Origin: DTFZ01 sp050260375
GTDB taxonomy: Bacteria; Bacillota; Clostridia; Christensenellales; SZUA-584
Reading direction: 5' to 3'
DNA length: 64,000 nucleotides
Assembly: GCA_050260375.1 (NCBI GenBank)
Contig: JBLNCA010000025.1
Span: 62,001-126,000 of the forward strand
The position numbers and the translations under genes were made by a program. Below are positions 17,374 through 25,826 of the stretch, piece by piece. Under the pieces are notes generated by a model that worked only from the letters and a program-made list of their open reading frames with translations, made no database searches and was not told the origin of the DNA. Numbering within the stretch: position 1 is the stretch's first letter; the number at the start of each line of letters is the position of its first letter.

Positions 17374-18931
17374 AAATCGCCAAATTGAAGTGTCGGAAGA
17401 ATATAGAATAATGGTAATAGACGACGAAGAGGGGATACTCGACAGCATACAGGCCATGCTCACAAGAAACGGCTACTGGTGCAGAGGGTTCTCCAATCCG
17501 CTCGACGGGCTCGAAGAGTTAAAGAAGAATCATTACGATCTGCTTGTGCTCGATTATTTCATGCAGCCGATACACGGGGAAGAAGTAGTTGCGCAGATAC
17601 GCAAAACGAATTCTGAGCTCTATATACTGCTGCTTACGGGGCATAAAGACCTCGCGCCGCCCATAAGTACTATAAAATCGCTGGACATACAAGCGTACTG
17701 CGAAAAGAGCGACCGGCTTGACCAGCTGCAGCTGCTTATTGAATCGGGTATAAAATCCATATCGCAGATGCGCACGATACAGAAGTTCCGCGACGGGCTG
17801 CAGAGCATACTCGGCTCGGTGCCTAAAATATACCAGCTTCAGCCAATAGGAAATATACTCGAGGAGATACTGGTACAGCTATTGCCCATGGCAAACAGCG
17901 AGGACGCGTTCATACTTGTTGACGATATACCGAGCATAGAGCAGTCAAAGGGTGAAAGCGAAAAGAAGAGCATATACAAAGGAATAGGCAAATACAACGT
18001 AAATATAGAAGAGTTTCCCGAACTGCTCGACCACGAACTGATGGAGGCTATAGGGCGGGCGCGCACCAGCATGAAAGTTGTAAACGTGCCCGACGGCGTA
18101 ATTGTACCGCTGGGCGACGAATCGAACGCGTCAATCGGCGCTATTTACGTAAGCAGCTTTAACGCCGACGAAGGCATAAAACTGCTGCAGATATATGCAA
18201 GCCAGGCGGCGTCTTCGATAAACAACGCATTTCTGCATTCCCTCGTCAACACTAAGAACGAAGAGCTTAACAGCACTTACGCTCAGCTTAAAATAAGGTA
18301 TATGGACACAATAGAGGTGTTAAGGCTTGCGGTCGACGCCAAGGACGAGTATACCCGCGGGCATTCGGACAGAGTCGCGTATTACGCTACGAAGATAGGC
18401 GAAAAGTTCGGCCTGGATCCCAAAGAGCTGGAACATCTGCGCATTGCGGGCATATTCCACGATATAGGCAAAATAGGCACTGCGGACGATATACTCCTCA
18501 AAAACGAGAGCCTCAATGCATTGGAATATGAGGAAATAAAACAGCATCCCATTAAAGGCGCGATGATACTTTCGGCGGTTTCGATGTTCCAGGATATCGT
18601 TCCTATTGTTAAGCACCATCATGAGCACTACGACGGCTCGGGCTATCCGGACGGATTAAAGGGCGACGAGATATCATTGAGCGCGTCGATAATATCCGTG
18701 GCGGACGCGTTTGACGCAATGATGAGCGACCGCCATTACAGGAGGCATCTCTCGCTTGAAGAAACCAGGCGGCAGCTCATAGGAGGAGCGGGCACTCAAT
18801 TTAACAAGGAAGTTGTCGACGCGTTCCTTGAGGTGCTCGATACGGACGAAGACATACAGTCGATGATCAAAAATGTTCCGTACTCGATGGATATAAAATC
18901 AAAGCTGAATATCAGCGTGGTAAATGAATAG
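17366..18931 (+). CDS. REC-GAF-HD-GYP response regulator (cyclic-di-GMP phosphodiesterase type)
   Basis: The 521-residue protein has a receiver domain (about 14-130) with the acidic cluster VIDDEEG, phospho-acceptor Asp63 in LLVLDYFMQP, and Lys at the CEK position. A GAF-like middle region (about 155-300) precedes a short coiled linker and an HD-GYP domain (about 315-500) with the HD pair in FHDIGK (His365-Asp366) and HHHEHYDGSGYPDGLKG. Active HD-GYP domains hydrolyse cyclic-di-GMP, and the signature residues are intact here. No DNA-binding domain exists, so output is through second messenger or protein contact rather than direct transcription. It is the last gene of the NRPS operon. Confidence 0.9.
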   Translation: MRKNRQIEVSEEYRIMVIDDEEGILDSIQAMLTRNGYWCRGFSNPLDGLEELKKNHYDLLVLDYFMQPIHGEEVVAQIRKTNSELYILLLTGHKDLAPPISTIKSLDIQAYCEKSDRLDQLQLLIESGIKSISQMRTIQKFRDGLQSILGSVPKIYQLQPIGNILEEILVQLLPMANSEDAFILVDDIPSIEQSKGESEKKSIYKGIGKYNVNIEEFPELLDHELMEAIGRARTSMKVVNVPDGVIVPLGDESNASIGAIYVSSFNADEGIKLLQIYASQAASSINNAFLHSLVNTKNEELNSTYAQLKIRYMDTIEVLRLAVDAKDEYTRGHSDRVAYYATKIGEKFGLDPKELEHLRIAGIFHDIGKIGTADDILLKNESLNALEYEEIKQHPIKGAMILSAVSMFQDIVPIVKHHHEHYDGSGYPDGLKGDEISLSASIISVADAFDAMMSDRHYRRHLSLEETRRQLIGGAGTQFNKEVVDAFLEVLDTDEDIQSMIKNVPYSMDIKSKLNISVVNE

Positions 18932-18966
18932 CAGCCTCGCGGCAATTTTTTTAGCTCATATTTACA

Positions 18967-18994
18967 CCCCGCCAAGCCTCACGTCTTGTCGGGG
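18967..18994 (+). repeat. About 41-bp stem-loop repeat family, single copy
   Basis: CCCCGCCAAG, loop CCTCACGT and CTTGTCGGGG, flanked by TTTACA on the left and ACCCCGTATT on the right. The same flanks and loop occur at 46428 (inverted) and in the tandem array at 55184. Stem bases differ from the other copies, mostly in paired fashion. A further GGGTCCCCGTATATAC fragment lies at about 19040. The rest of the gap 18932-19216 holds this repeat, a terminator and nothing else I can identify. Confidence 0.75.
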
Positions 18995-19004
18995 ACCCCG
19001 TATT

Positions 19005-19033
19005 AAAACGTCCGGTATATCCGGACGTTTTTT
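19005..19033 (+). terminator. Rho-independent terminator of the NRPS operon
   Basis: AAAACGTCCGG, a five-base loop and CCGGACGTTTTTT form an 11-bp stem ending in a T run, about 75 bases after the HD-GYP gene stop. Confidence 0.88.
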
Positions 19034-19216
19034 GCTGTTGGGTCCCCGTATATACGCCCATAATATCTGGGTATTCAAAAAACCAGAGTTTTTTTGCGGA
19101 AATCATAAAAAACAATCGAAAACATCGCTCATTTCGGTGCAGACTAACCATAAAAACGCTAATTGATGTAAATATGTATTAATGTATTTATCCAGGAGAT
19201 AACATGTAAATACAAG

Positions 19217-19246
19217 TTGACATATGTATATCCGTTGAGTTATACT
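19217..19246 (+). promoter_or_regulatory. Sigma-A promoter of the 19.4 kb operon
   Basis: A perfect TTGACA and a TATACT (5 of 6) stand 18 bases apart. It lies about 135 bases before the lipoprotein start, leaving room for a leader that holds no structure I recognise. Confidence 0.7.
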
Positions 19247-19380
19247 ACATCCATAGGTTTTGAGAAATCGAATGCATTACGCAAAAAGGTTTATACTCAA
19301 GACAGGGTATAAAAGTATGAAATTAACAGATACTACACAGCATGAGCAAGAGATATGTCAATAATGCGGGAGCAGGTATT

Positions 19381-20337
19381 ATGTTAAAACGGGCAGGCAG
19401 ATTGCTGTGTATAGCTATAATAATAACACTTCTTTTAAGCGGCTGTCAGCAGGATGCAATAAAATGCCTCATAATCATGCCGTCGTCGCTGGATATAAAA
19501 TACCCGGCGATGGAAGCTGCAGCCCAAAAGTGGGCGGACAGCCGTAAAGTCAGCTTAACTGTGGCGGCTCCGTCGCTGCCTACCGCATACGAACAGCAGA
19601 AGGTATTAGAGCAATATATTGATGAAGAATGGGACATAATCTGCATAGAACCTTTGGGAGAAACAGAACTCGCGCCGTTACTCGAATATGTTCATGACAA
19701 GGGGACCATTGTCGTTTCTATAAAAAGCGATATAAAGAGCGCCGATTACAACATCAAGCCGTTTTCGAACGAGGAGATGGGGAGACAGATGATGGGCAGC
19801 TTAAGCGAACTTATGGACGGCCATGGCATGTATTTGACAATGGTGTCTGCAGAAAAGGCCGCCGACACGCTGGAGATTGAGTTAGCCGCATTTGAAGAGC
19901 AAAGAACCAAATATGTGGATATGTTTGCCGCTTCGAGGCTTGAGCAGTCGGAGGGAAAAGCAGACAAGGCAAAGCAGCTTGTGGACAAGGCTTATGCCGA
20001 TTTTCAGATAAACGGCGTTTTGTTCTTTTCCACGCAGGAAGGCATAGGCGTGTCCGCCTGGCAGCAGGAGAAAAACAAGAAACTCTCTGCAGTAGGGCTG
20101 GGAGATAAGGATTTACTGACCGACGAGCTGGAAAACGGGACAATTGACATTCTCTATTACTGGAATGAGGAGAATCTCACGCTCGCGTCGCTGGAGGTTG
20201 GGTTTAAGGCGGCAGAATCAAAGAATTTTCAGCCCGGAGACGTAATAACGCTGCCTTTTGAAGGATATGAGACATTGCGGCGTGCGGAGGGGAACACCTG
20301 GCTGGGCCGGGACATTCAAACAATTACAGCAAATTGA
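19381..20337 (+). CDS. Sugar-binding-like lipoprotein without its own permease
   Basis: The 318-residue protein has a lipoprotein signal peptide ending in LLLSGC and a type I periplasmic-binding fold of the sugar/autoinducer group (repeats of IICIEPLGE...GTIVVSI and VLFFSTQEG). ATG 19381 is chosen over 19342 because it puts the signal sequence at the N-terminus and follows a GGGAGCAGG. The next gene is a dehydrogenase, not an ABC permease, so the protein may serve a transporter encoded elsewhere (for example at 27-30 kb or 62-64 kb) or act in sensing. The ligand is unknown. Confidence 0.75.
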   Translation: MLKRAGRLLCIAIIITLLLSGCQQDAIKCLIIMPSSLDIKYPAMEAAAQKWADSRKVSLTVAAPSLPTAYEQQKVLEQYIDEEWDIICIEPLGETELAPLLEYVHDKGTIVVSIKSDIKSADYNIKPFSNEEMGRQMMGSLSELMDGHGMYLTMVSAEKAADTLEIELAAFEEQRTKYVDMFAASRLEQSEGKADKAKQLVDKAYADFQINGVLFFSTQEGIGVSAWQQEKNKKLSAVGLGDKDLLTDELENGTIDILYYWNEENLTLASLEVGFKAAESKNFQPGDVITLPFEGYETLRRAEGNTWLGRDIQTITAN

Positions 20338-20378
20338 ACGGTTTACATTATAAGATTCAGCGAAAAGGAGTTAATACA

Positions 20379-21158
20379 ATGAGAGTTTTGGATTTGTTCA
20401 GTTTGAAAGGCAAAACGGCGGTTGTTACCGGATCGGCGCGCGGACTCGGCAAAGCGATGTCCGAGGCTATGGCGGATTGCGGCGCGGATATTGCGGTGCT
20501 CGATATTGACATAGAGACGGCAAAAGCCACGGCAGATCATATACAATCCAAATACGGCGTCAAGTCGAAGGCCTTTTATGTGGACGTTGCAAAATATGAT
20601 TCGTGCCAGCAGGCCTGCGACGCGGTGATGGAAGAATGGGGACATATAGACATACTGCTCAACAACGCCGGAATATGCATCAACGTCGATGCTCAGGATA
20701 TGTCTCTTGAGGACTGGACGAAGGTTATAGACATCAATATGAACGGCGTATGGTATATGTCGCAGATAGTCGGCAGGATAATGATTAAGCAAAAAGGCGG
20801 CAACATAATCAACCTGTCGTCGATGTCCGGATATATTGTAAACACGCCTCAGGGGCAGGTGTCCTATAACGCTTCCAAGGCGGGCGTTATACACATGACG
20901 CGTTCGCTGGCAGCCGAATGGGTGGACTACAACATACGCGTCAATTCCATAGCTCCCGGATACATGGATACCGATCTTGTACACAAAACGCTGGTAGAAG
21001 ACGGCCCGTGGGCAAGAAAATGGATGGAGCTTACGCCTATGAAGCGCGCGGGGAGACCGGAGGAACTGGGGCCGCTTGCAGTTTATCTCGCCAGCGACGC
21101 CAGCAGCTTCATGACAGGATCGATAGTCGTAATAGACGGCGGATATACGATCTGGTAG
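20379..21158 (+). CDS. Short-chain dehydrogenase/reductase (sugar or polyol type)
   Basis: This classical SDR of 259 residues has the dinucleotide motif TGSARGLGK, the NNAG block (LLNNAGICIN), a catalytic Ser in NLSSMSG, YNASK with the Tyr-Lys pair, and the C-terminal MTGSIVVIDGGY. Relatives in this group oxidise or reduce sugars and polyols (gluconate 5-dehydrogenase, arabinitol or sorbose reductases); the exact substrate is not readable. ATG 20379 follows AAAGGAG. It is 41 bases after the sugar-binding lipoprotein gene, and the pairing suggests carbohydrate use. Confidence 0.85.
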   Translation: MRVLDLFSLKGKTAVVTGSARGLGKAMSEAMADCGADIAVLDIDIETAKATADHIQSKYGVKSKAFYVDVAKYDSCQQACDAVMEEWGHIDILLNNAGICINVDAQDMSLEDWTKVIDINMNGVWYMSQIVGRIMIKQKGGNIINLSSMSGYIVNTPQGQVSYNASKAGVIHMTRSLAAEWVDYNIRVNSIAPGYMDTDLVHKTLVEDGPWARKWMELTPMKRAGRPEELGPLAVYLASDASSFMTGSIVVIDGGYTIW

Positions 21159-21197
21159 AAAATAAATCTTACGTGATGGTAAGGCGGTGTAATTGAC

Positions 21198-22163
21198 TTG
21201 CTGCAGATGACCAACATCACAAAAAAATATGCTAAAAAGCTTGCGCTAGATAACATATCGTTCCAGATAGATTCCGGGGAAGTCGTCGGACTTCTGGGCA
21301 GAAACGGCGCCGGTAAAAGCACTATTATGAACATACTCACCGGCTATCTGCCCTGGAATGAGGGAACGGTGTCGATCGCGGGCATTGATATGGCCAAGGA
21401 ACCGCACAAGGCCAAAAGGCACATAGGTTATCTGCCCGAGCAGCCGCCGCTTTACGATACGATGACTGTAGAGGAGTATTTGGCGTTCGCCGGAAAGATT
21501 AAATGCGTTCAGGGCAGCGAGCTGAAAAAGCAGATCGACGAGGTATGCGAAAGCATAGGATTGACGTCGGAAAGAAACAGGCTGATACGCAATCTGTCAA
21601 AAGGCTACCGGCAGCGCGTGGGCATGGCGCAGGCGATGATTGGAAACCCTGACATATTAATACTCGACGAGCCGACCGTTGGCCTTGACCCAAAGCAGAT
21701 AGTTGAAATTCGTTCGGTAATAAAGGAGTTCGGCAGAAACAGGACGGTAATGATAAGCTCGCATATACTGTCCGAGATAGCCGAGATATGCGACAGGGTT
21801 ATCGTTATACGCGACGGCAGGCTTGTCGCGGACCGCAAAACGACGCAGCTGGATTCCGCCGGCTCGGCGCGCATACGAATCAGGGTTTCATGCGCAGCCG
21901 AAGCGTTCAAACCTGTAATCGAATCTATCGAAGGCATAAAGAAATACGCGCATGCGGGAGTATTCGAGAAGGGCACAAGCGATTGGGAGATAGAATACTC
22001 GCAAAGCGATACTGGCTTCCGCGGGCGCATGTTTGACGCTGTTGTTAACGGCGGAATGAAGCTGTTTGAATTAAGTCCGCTTAAGACCGATATAGAAAGC
22101 ATGTTCCTTCAGCTTACAGCGGAAGAAGGGGCAACAGGGCTGATAGGAGAAGAAACGGTATGA
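21198..22163 (+). CDS. ABC transporter ATPase, GldA/ABC-2 type
   Basis: This single nucleotide-binding domain protein of 321 residues has Walker A GRNGAGKST, signature LSKGYRQRVG, Walker B LILDEPTVGLDP and switch His in SSHILSE. A C-terminal extension of about 100 residues is typical of ABC-2 exporters. The following three genes (permease, GldG-like, DUF4340) are the usual partners of a GldA/GldF/GldG-type system, known for gliding in Bacteroidetes but widespread without gliding. TTG 21198 follows GGCGGTG; ATG 21207 is an alternative. It overlaps the permease gene by 4 bases. Confidence 0.9.
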   Translation: MLQMTNITKKYAKKLALDNISFQIDSGEVVGLLGRNGAGKSTIMNILTGYLPWNEGTVSIAGIDMAKEPHKAKRHIGYLPEQPPLYDTMTVEEYLAFAGKIKCVQGSELKKQIDEVCESIGLTSERNRLIRNLSKGYRQRVGMAQAMIGNPDILILDEPTVGLDPKQIVEIRSVIKEFGRNRTVMISSHILSEIAEICDRVIVIRDGRLVADRKTTQLDSAGSARIRIRVSCAAEAFKPVIESIEGIKKYAHAGVFEKGTSDWEIEYSQSDTGFRGRMFDAVVNGGMKLFELSPLKTDIESMFLQLTAEEGATGLIGEETV

Positions 22164-22870
22164 GCGCTGTCTTTCACAGGGAACTAAAAGACTATTTCAA
22201 TACGATGCTGGGATATGTTTTCATTGGCTCGTTCCTGTTCTTGTCCGGCATACTGTTTACGGTCAACAACATACTGGCGCTGAACGCCGAATTCAACACC
22301 ACGCTTAATGACTGCATATATGTGTTTATGCTTGTTGTTCCGCTTTTAACGATGCGTCTAATAGCGGAAGAAAAGAAAACCAAGCGCGACCAGCTGTTGC
22401 TGACATCCAGCCTGACACTGCCGGCCATAATACTTGGCAAATATTTGGCGGCGGTTTGCGTGTTCGCTATCACGCTTTGCTTCACACTGGTTTATCCGAT
22501 TATACTGCTTATGTTGGGTAATCCTCCTGTATTGATGATTATAAACGGATATTTGGGCTTTTTCCTGATAGGCGCGGCGTTTATCGCTGTGGGCGTGTTG
22601 ATATCCACACTTACGGAAAACCAGTTGTCTGCAGCCGTCGCCACATACGGCATACTGCTGCTGTTCCTGACGCTCGACTTTTTGATAGCGCAGGTGCGCA
22701 GCCCATTTATAAATACGGTGCTGCAATGGTTCTCATTGTTCCGCCGGTTTGAACCTTACCAGTTCGGAACTTTCAGCATATCTTCAACGATATATTACAT
22801 TGCGTTCAGCGCTGTATTTGTAAGCCTGAGCACTATGATGCTTGAGCGCAGGAGGTGGAGCAGTATATGA
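22160..22870 (+). CDS. ABC-2 type permease (GldF-like)
   Basis: The 236-residue integral membrane protein has six hydrophobic segments and the RELKDYFNTMLGYVF opening plus an EEKKTKRDQLLLTSSL loop after segment two, both typical of ABC-2/GldF permeases. Start ATG overlaps the ATPase stop (ATGA), and its own stop overlaps the GldG-like start in the same way. It should form the membrane channel for the adjacent ATPase; the substrate is unknown. Confidence 0.88.
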   Translation: MSAVFHRELKDYFNTMLGYVFIGSFLFLSGILFTVNNILALNAEFNTTLNDCIYVFMLVVPLLTMRLIAEEKKTKRDQLLLTSSLTLPAIILGKYLAAVCVFAITLCFTLVYPIILLMLGNPPVLMIINGYLGFFLIGAAFIAVGVLISTLTENQLSAAVATYGILLLFLTLDFLIAQVRSPFINTVLQWFSLFRRFEPYQFGTFSISSTIYYIAFSAVFVSLSTMMLERRRWSSI

Positions 22871-24294
22871 ATATAACAAAATCCGTAAAAACGGGCATGC
22901 TGAAAAAGAACAGCATATGGATACTGATTATACTGCTCGTCGTCAGCCTCGGAGTCATGGTTACGCTGATTACCGAACAGCTTGAGGACACCCTTGGCCT
23001 GCACTGGGATCTGACTTCCAATCAGGTATACTCCATAGGAGACGCGACAAAATCGTCGCTGGCCGCGCTCGATAAGCGCATCAATATATATACCGTTTAT
23101 CCGCAGGGCGAGGAAGACAGGACCATAGGCGAATTGCTAAAGTATTATAAGATGGCCTCCGGCTTTATTGAAGTTAAAAACATCGACCCCATAAGTACTC
23201 CGCTGTTTCTGAACCAGTTTGAAAGCGAAGACGAAGAGATCGGGAACAACGATATAATTGTAACGCTCGCGGACGATGAAACCAATTTCCGTGTGATCAA
23301 GGCGGAAAACCTTTACGAATGGAATCTTGACGAGGACAAGCTCTATGCGACCGGCTTGGTGGCCGAGCAGCGCATAACGTCCGCCATAGTGTCGCTTATG
23401 GGTGGCAAACAACACGTCGCCTACTTTATGGAAGGCCATAAAGAGATGGATATAGACACGCTTTTCTACCTTAAGGGAACGCTTGATAACGACGAATACG
23501 ACGTCGACTCGTATCATCTCGTATACAACGACAAGCATCTTGAAGAAGGGGATTGCCTGCTGTTTATAGCGCCGCTCTCCGACCTCACAGATGAGGAATA
23601 CGGCATACTCAGAGAATTCCTGAACAACGGCGGGAGAGCTGTGTTTATGATCAACCCGATGGCTCCCGAACTTCCGAATTTTGAAAAAGTGCTGAGCGAA
23701 TTTGGGCTTTCTTTAGGCAGGGACATGATTGTCGAGGGGGACTCGTCGCACTACCATAACAACCCCGTTATACTGCGCCCGGATATACTTGACGCAGACG
23801 CAATTTCGATGGTAAAGGAAGCCGGCTCGAGCGTTGTGATGTCGCGCTGCCGGAGCGTAGGCATCAGCGAAGTCGAGGATGTGAAGACATATCCGCTGCT
23901 TATGACGACAAGCCAGAGCTACGGTAAAGTTAACCCGCTTACCGAAACGCTCGACCGCGAGGAAGGGGATACTGACGGCCCGTTTGTGCTGGCCGCAGCC
24001 GCGGAGAACACCCGCACCGGCGCGCGCGTCGTGCTCTACGGAAGCACTGATTTTGTATCGTCGCTGGATAATGCGAAATTCGCAGGCAACCTGACCGCGT
24101 TCATGGGCGCCGTATCATGGTCCAGCGGAAAAGGCGCTTCGGTGGTTATCAAACCCAAGTCGCTGGTTAATCCGAAGCTGGAAGTGTCCAGCCAATCGCA
24201 AAGCCTGTTTTTAATAGCATTGGTTGCGGTTGTGCTGCCGGCGGCAGTTATAGTCTCGGGCATTGTAGTTTGGAGACGAAGGGTAAGGCGCTGA
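22867..24294 (+). CDS. GldG-like ABC transport-associated protein
   Basis: The 475-residue protein has one N-terminal membrane segment (about 15-37), a large extracytoplasmic region and a C-terminal membrane segment (about 445-468) with a basic tail. The DLTSNQVYSIGDATKSSL opening, VAYFMEGHKEMD and LREFLNNGGRAVFMINP blocks match the family of uncharacterised ABC auxiliary proteins that includes GldG. A strong AGGAGGTGG precedes ATG 22867. It probably interacts with the permease outside the membrane. The biological role in Clostridia is not established. Confidence 0.82.
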   Translation: MNITKSVKTGMLKKNSIWILIILLVVSLGVMVTLITEQLEDTLGLHWDLTSNQVYSIGDATKSSLAALDKRINIYTVYPQGEEDRTIGELLKYYKMASGFIEVKNIDPISTPLFLNQFESEDEEIGNNDIIVTLADDETNFRVIKAENLYEWNLDEDKLYATGLVAEQRITSAIVSLMGGKQHVAYFMEGHKEMDIDTLFYLKGTLDNDEYDVDSYHLVYNDKHLEEGDCLLFIAPLSDLTDEEYGILREFLNNGGRAVFMINPMAPELPNFEKVLSEFGLSLGRDMIVEGDSSHYHNNPVILRPDILDADAISMVKEAGSSVVMSRCRSVGISEVEDVKTYPLLMTTSQSYGKVNPLTETLDREEGDTDGPFVLAAAAENTRTGARVVLYGSTDFVSSLDNAKFAGNLTAFMGAVSWSSGKGASVVIKPKSLVNPKLEVSSQSQSLFLIALVAVVLPAAVIVSGIVVWRRRVRR

Positions 24295-25640
24295 TGACAC
24301 GGACGAAGAAGCTTGTTTTAATAAGCTTGACGGCGGTTTTGGTGCTGCTGGCTGGAGTAATGGTATTAGTCTCGTCCCTGGGGAAGAAAGCTGCGGGCAT
24401 ATGGCTTTCAAGAACGCCCGTACAGGATATTGTCTCCATACAGATAGAGGACAGGGAGTCGGATAACGCGCTCGCCGTCAAGTATGAAAACGGGGAGTGG
24501 AACATGGACGGTGTTGCCGTGGAGCAGGAGAAGATGGCTCCGCTGCTTGCAACGCTGGGCTATATGAAAGCGGCTTACAAGGTTGAAGACAGGGAGAATA
24601 TGGCGCAATACGCGCTGGACGACCCCCGCGTGGTGATAAGCGTTGAGCTTAAAAACGGCGGCAGGCAGAGGTATATGCTGGGGGATTCTTATGCAAACAC
24701 CGGTACATACATGCAAGTGCAGGATGATAATTCTATATACCTGTTAGACGAGATGAGAGCCGATGTGCTGCTGACCTCTTCGAAGGTGATAATGGAAATA
24801 CCACTTAACCAGGTCAATTTCAACAAGATCGTAGGCGTCACCATTAAGTCTCCGGAAAAGGGCGAAATAAGATGCAATCAGTCCGAGGCGCCAAGGTCGC
24901 GGGGGGATTTCTACTGGAGGATGGCAATGCCTTATACCTGCAATGCCAGCACCGACGGCATACAGGAGATAATCGACCATATTGAAAGCATCGAGTGGGT
25001 AAAAGAGGTTAAAGGAGCCAGGCAGGACAGCGAGTACGGGCTGGACGCAGAGTCGAGAGTATTTACGTTATACGACTCGTTCGACCGCGAGCTAAAGATA
25101 ACGGTGGGGGATGCGCAAGGCGATAAGGTGTACTGCAAAATAAGCGGCCTTGACGGAGTCTACCTGATTGACAAAAAGATATTAAACGTATTTGACATAA
25201 ACGCCAAAGAGATAATCGACCCGACACTTTACTACTTTGAGGTAGCGTCGGTCACGGAATGCGCAATAACGTTCGGAGAAGACAGGCATTCGCTGCAGGC
25301 GGTATGGGTTAAGGATGAGACGACGGGCAAACAGGAACAAAGGTTCGTTGCGGACGGCGCGTCCATACCAAGCGCCGATTACCATACGATAGCGGCGGCG
25401 TTGCAGGATATAAAGTGGGACATGGAGCCCCTGGATGAATCGGAATTGGGGGATGAAGTAGGCGTGTTCTTATTCAAGCGTCTGTCTGCTCCCTATGAAG
25501 AACTGCTGACTTTCAGAGAAGTAAAAGGCCGCCCCGGATTTGTAAGCGTCGATTACGGAAACGGTGCGCTGGGCGTTCTGAAAACCGATGAAATTAAAGC
25601 TTTCATATCAAAAATCAAAGATGTGGAAGGAACAATATAA
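24294..25640 (+). CDS. DUF4340-type extracytoplasmic protein
   Basis: The 448-residue protein has an N-terminal membrane anchor (VLISLTAVLVLLAGVMVLV) and then an extracytoplasmic portion with repeated beta-rich segments such as VVISVELKNGGRQRYMLGD and VFTLYDSFDRELKITVGD. This repeat pattern is that of DUF4340, which accompanies GldG-like genes in many genomes. The start overlaps the GldG stop by one base (TGATG), so the four genes form one coupled transport unit. Function unknown; association with the ABC complex is inference from gene order. Confidence 0.8.
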   Translation: MTRTKKLVLISLTAVLVLLAGVMVLVSSLGKKAAGIWLSRTPVQDIVSIQIEDRESDNALAVKYENGEWNMDGVAVEQEKMAPLLATLGYMKAAYKVEDRENMAQYALDDPRVVISVELKNGGRQRYMLGDSYANTGTYMQVQDDNSIYLLDEMRADVLLTSSKVIMEIPLNQVNFNKIVGVTIKSPEKGEIRCNQSEAPRSRGDFYWRMAMPYTCNASTDGIQEIIDHIESIEWVKEVKGARQDSEYGLDAESRVFTLYDSFDRELKITVGDAQGDKVYCKISGLDGVYLIDKKILNVFDINAKEIIDPTLYYFEVASVTECAITFGEDRHSLQAVWVKDETTGKQEQRFVADGASIPSADYHTIAAALQDIKWDMEPLDESELGDEVGVFLFKRLSAPYEELLTFREVKGRPGFVSVDYGNGALGVLKTDEIKAFISKIKDVEGTI

Positions 25641-25772
25641 GGCTGAAACACGGCGTTAAAACCATGAAATTCATTGCTTGGAAAGGGGGGAATAAGCAAA
25701 GGGCTGTTTGGGTTTTATGGTTTAAGCAGATCAAAAATACAAATAAAAACGCCATGGATTCAGCAAACAAAA

Positions 25773-25797
25773 AATGAATGATTTAGCCCCATTCATT
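25773..25797. promoter_or_regulatory. Inverted repeat upstream of the sugar-binding protein gene
   Basis: AATGAATG and CATTCATT are separated by 9 bases, ending 30 bases before the start codon. It could be an operator or an mRNA hairpin near the RBS. No convincing promoter hexamers were found in the 186-base gap. Confidence 0.4.
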
Positions 25798-25826
25798 ATT
25801 ACCCAAAACTTATAGGAGGAAAGAGA

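Noticed and set aside
18924..19166. Possible 80-residue gene after the HD-GYP gene
   Set aside because: It runs through a stem-loop repeat and the terminator and has no RBS of its own.
25641..25826. Riboswitch before the sugar-binding protein gene
   Set aside because: Only one 8-bp inverted repeat is visible; no conserved aptamer core was recognised.
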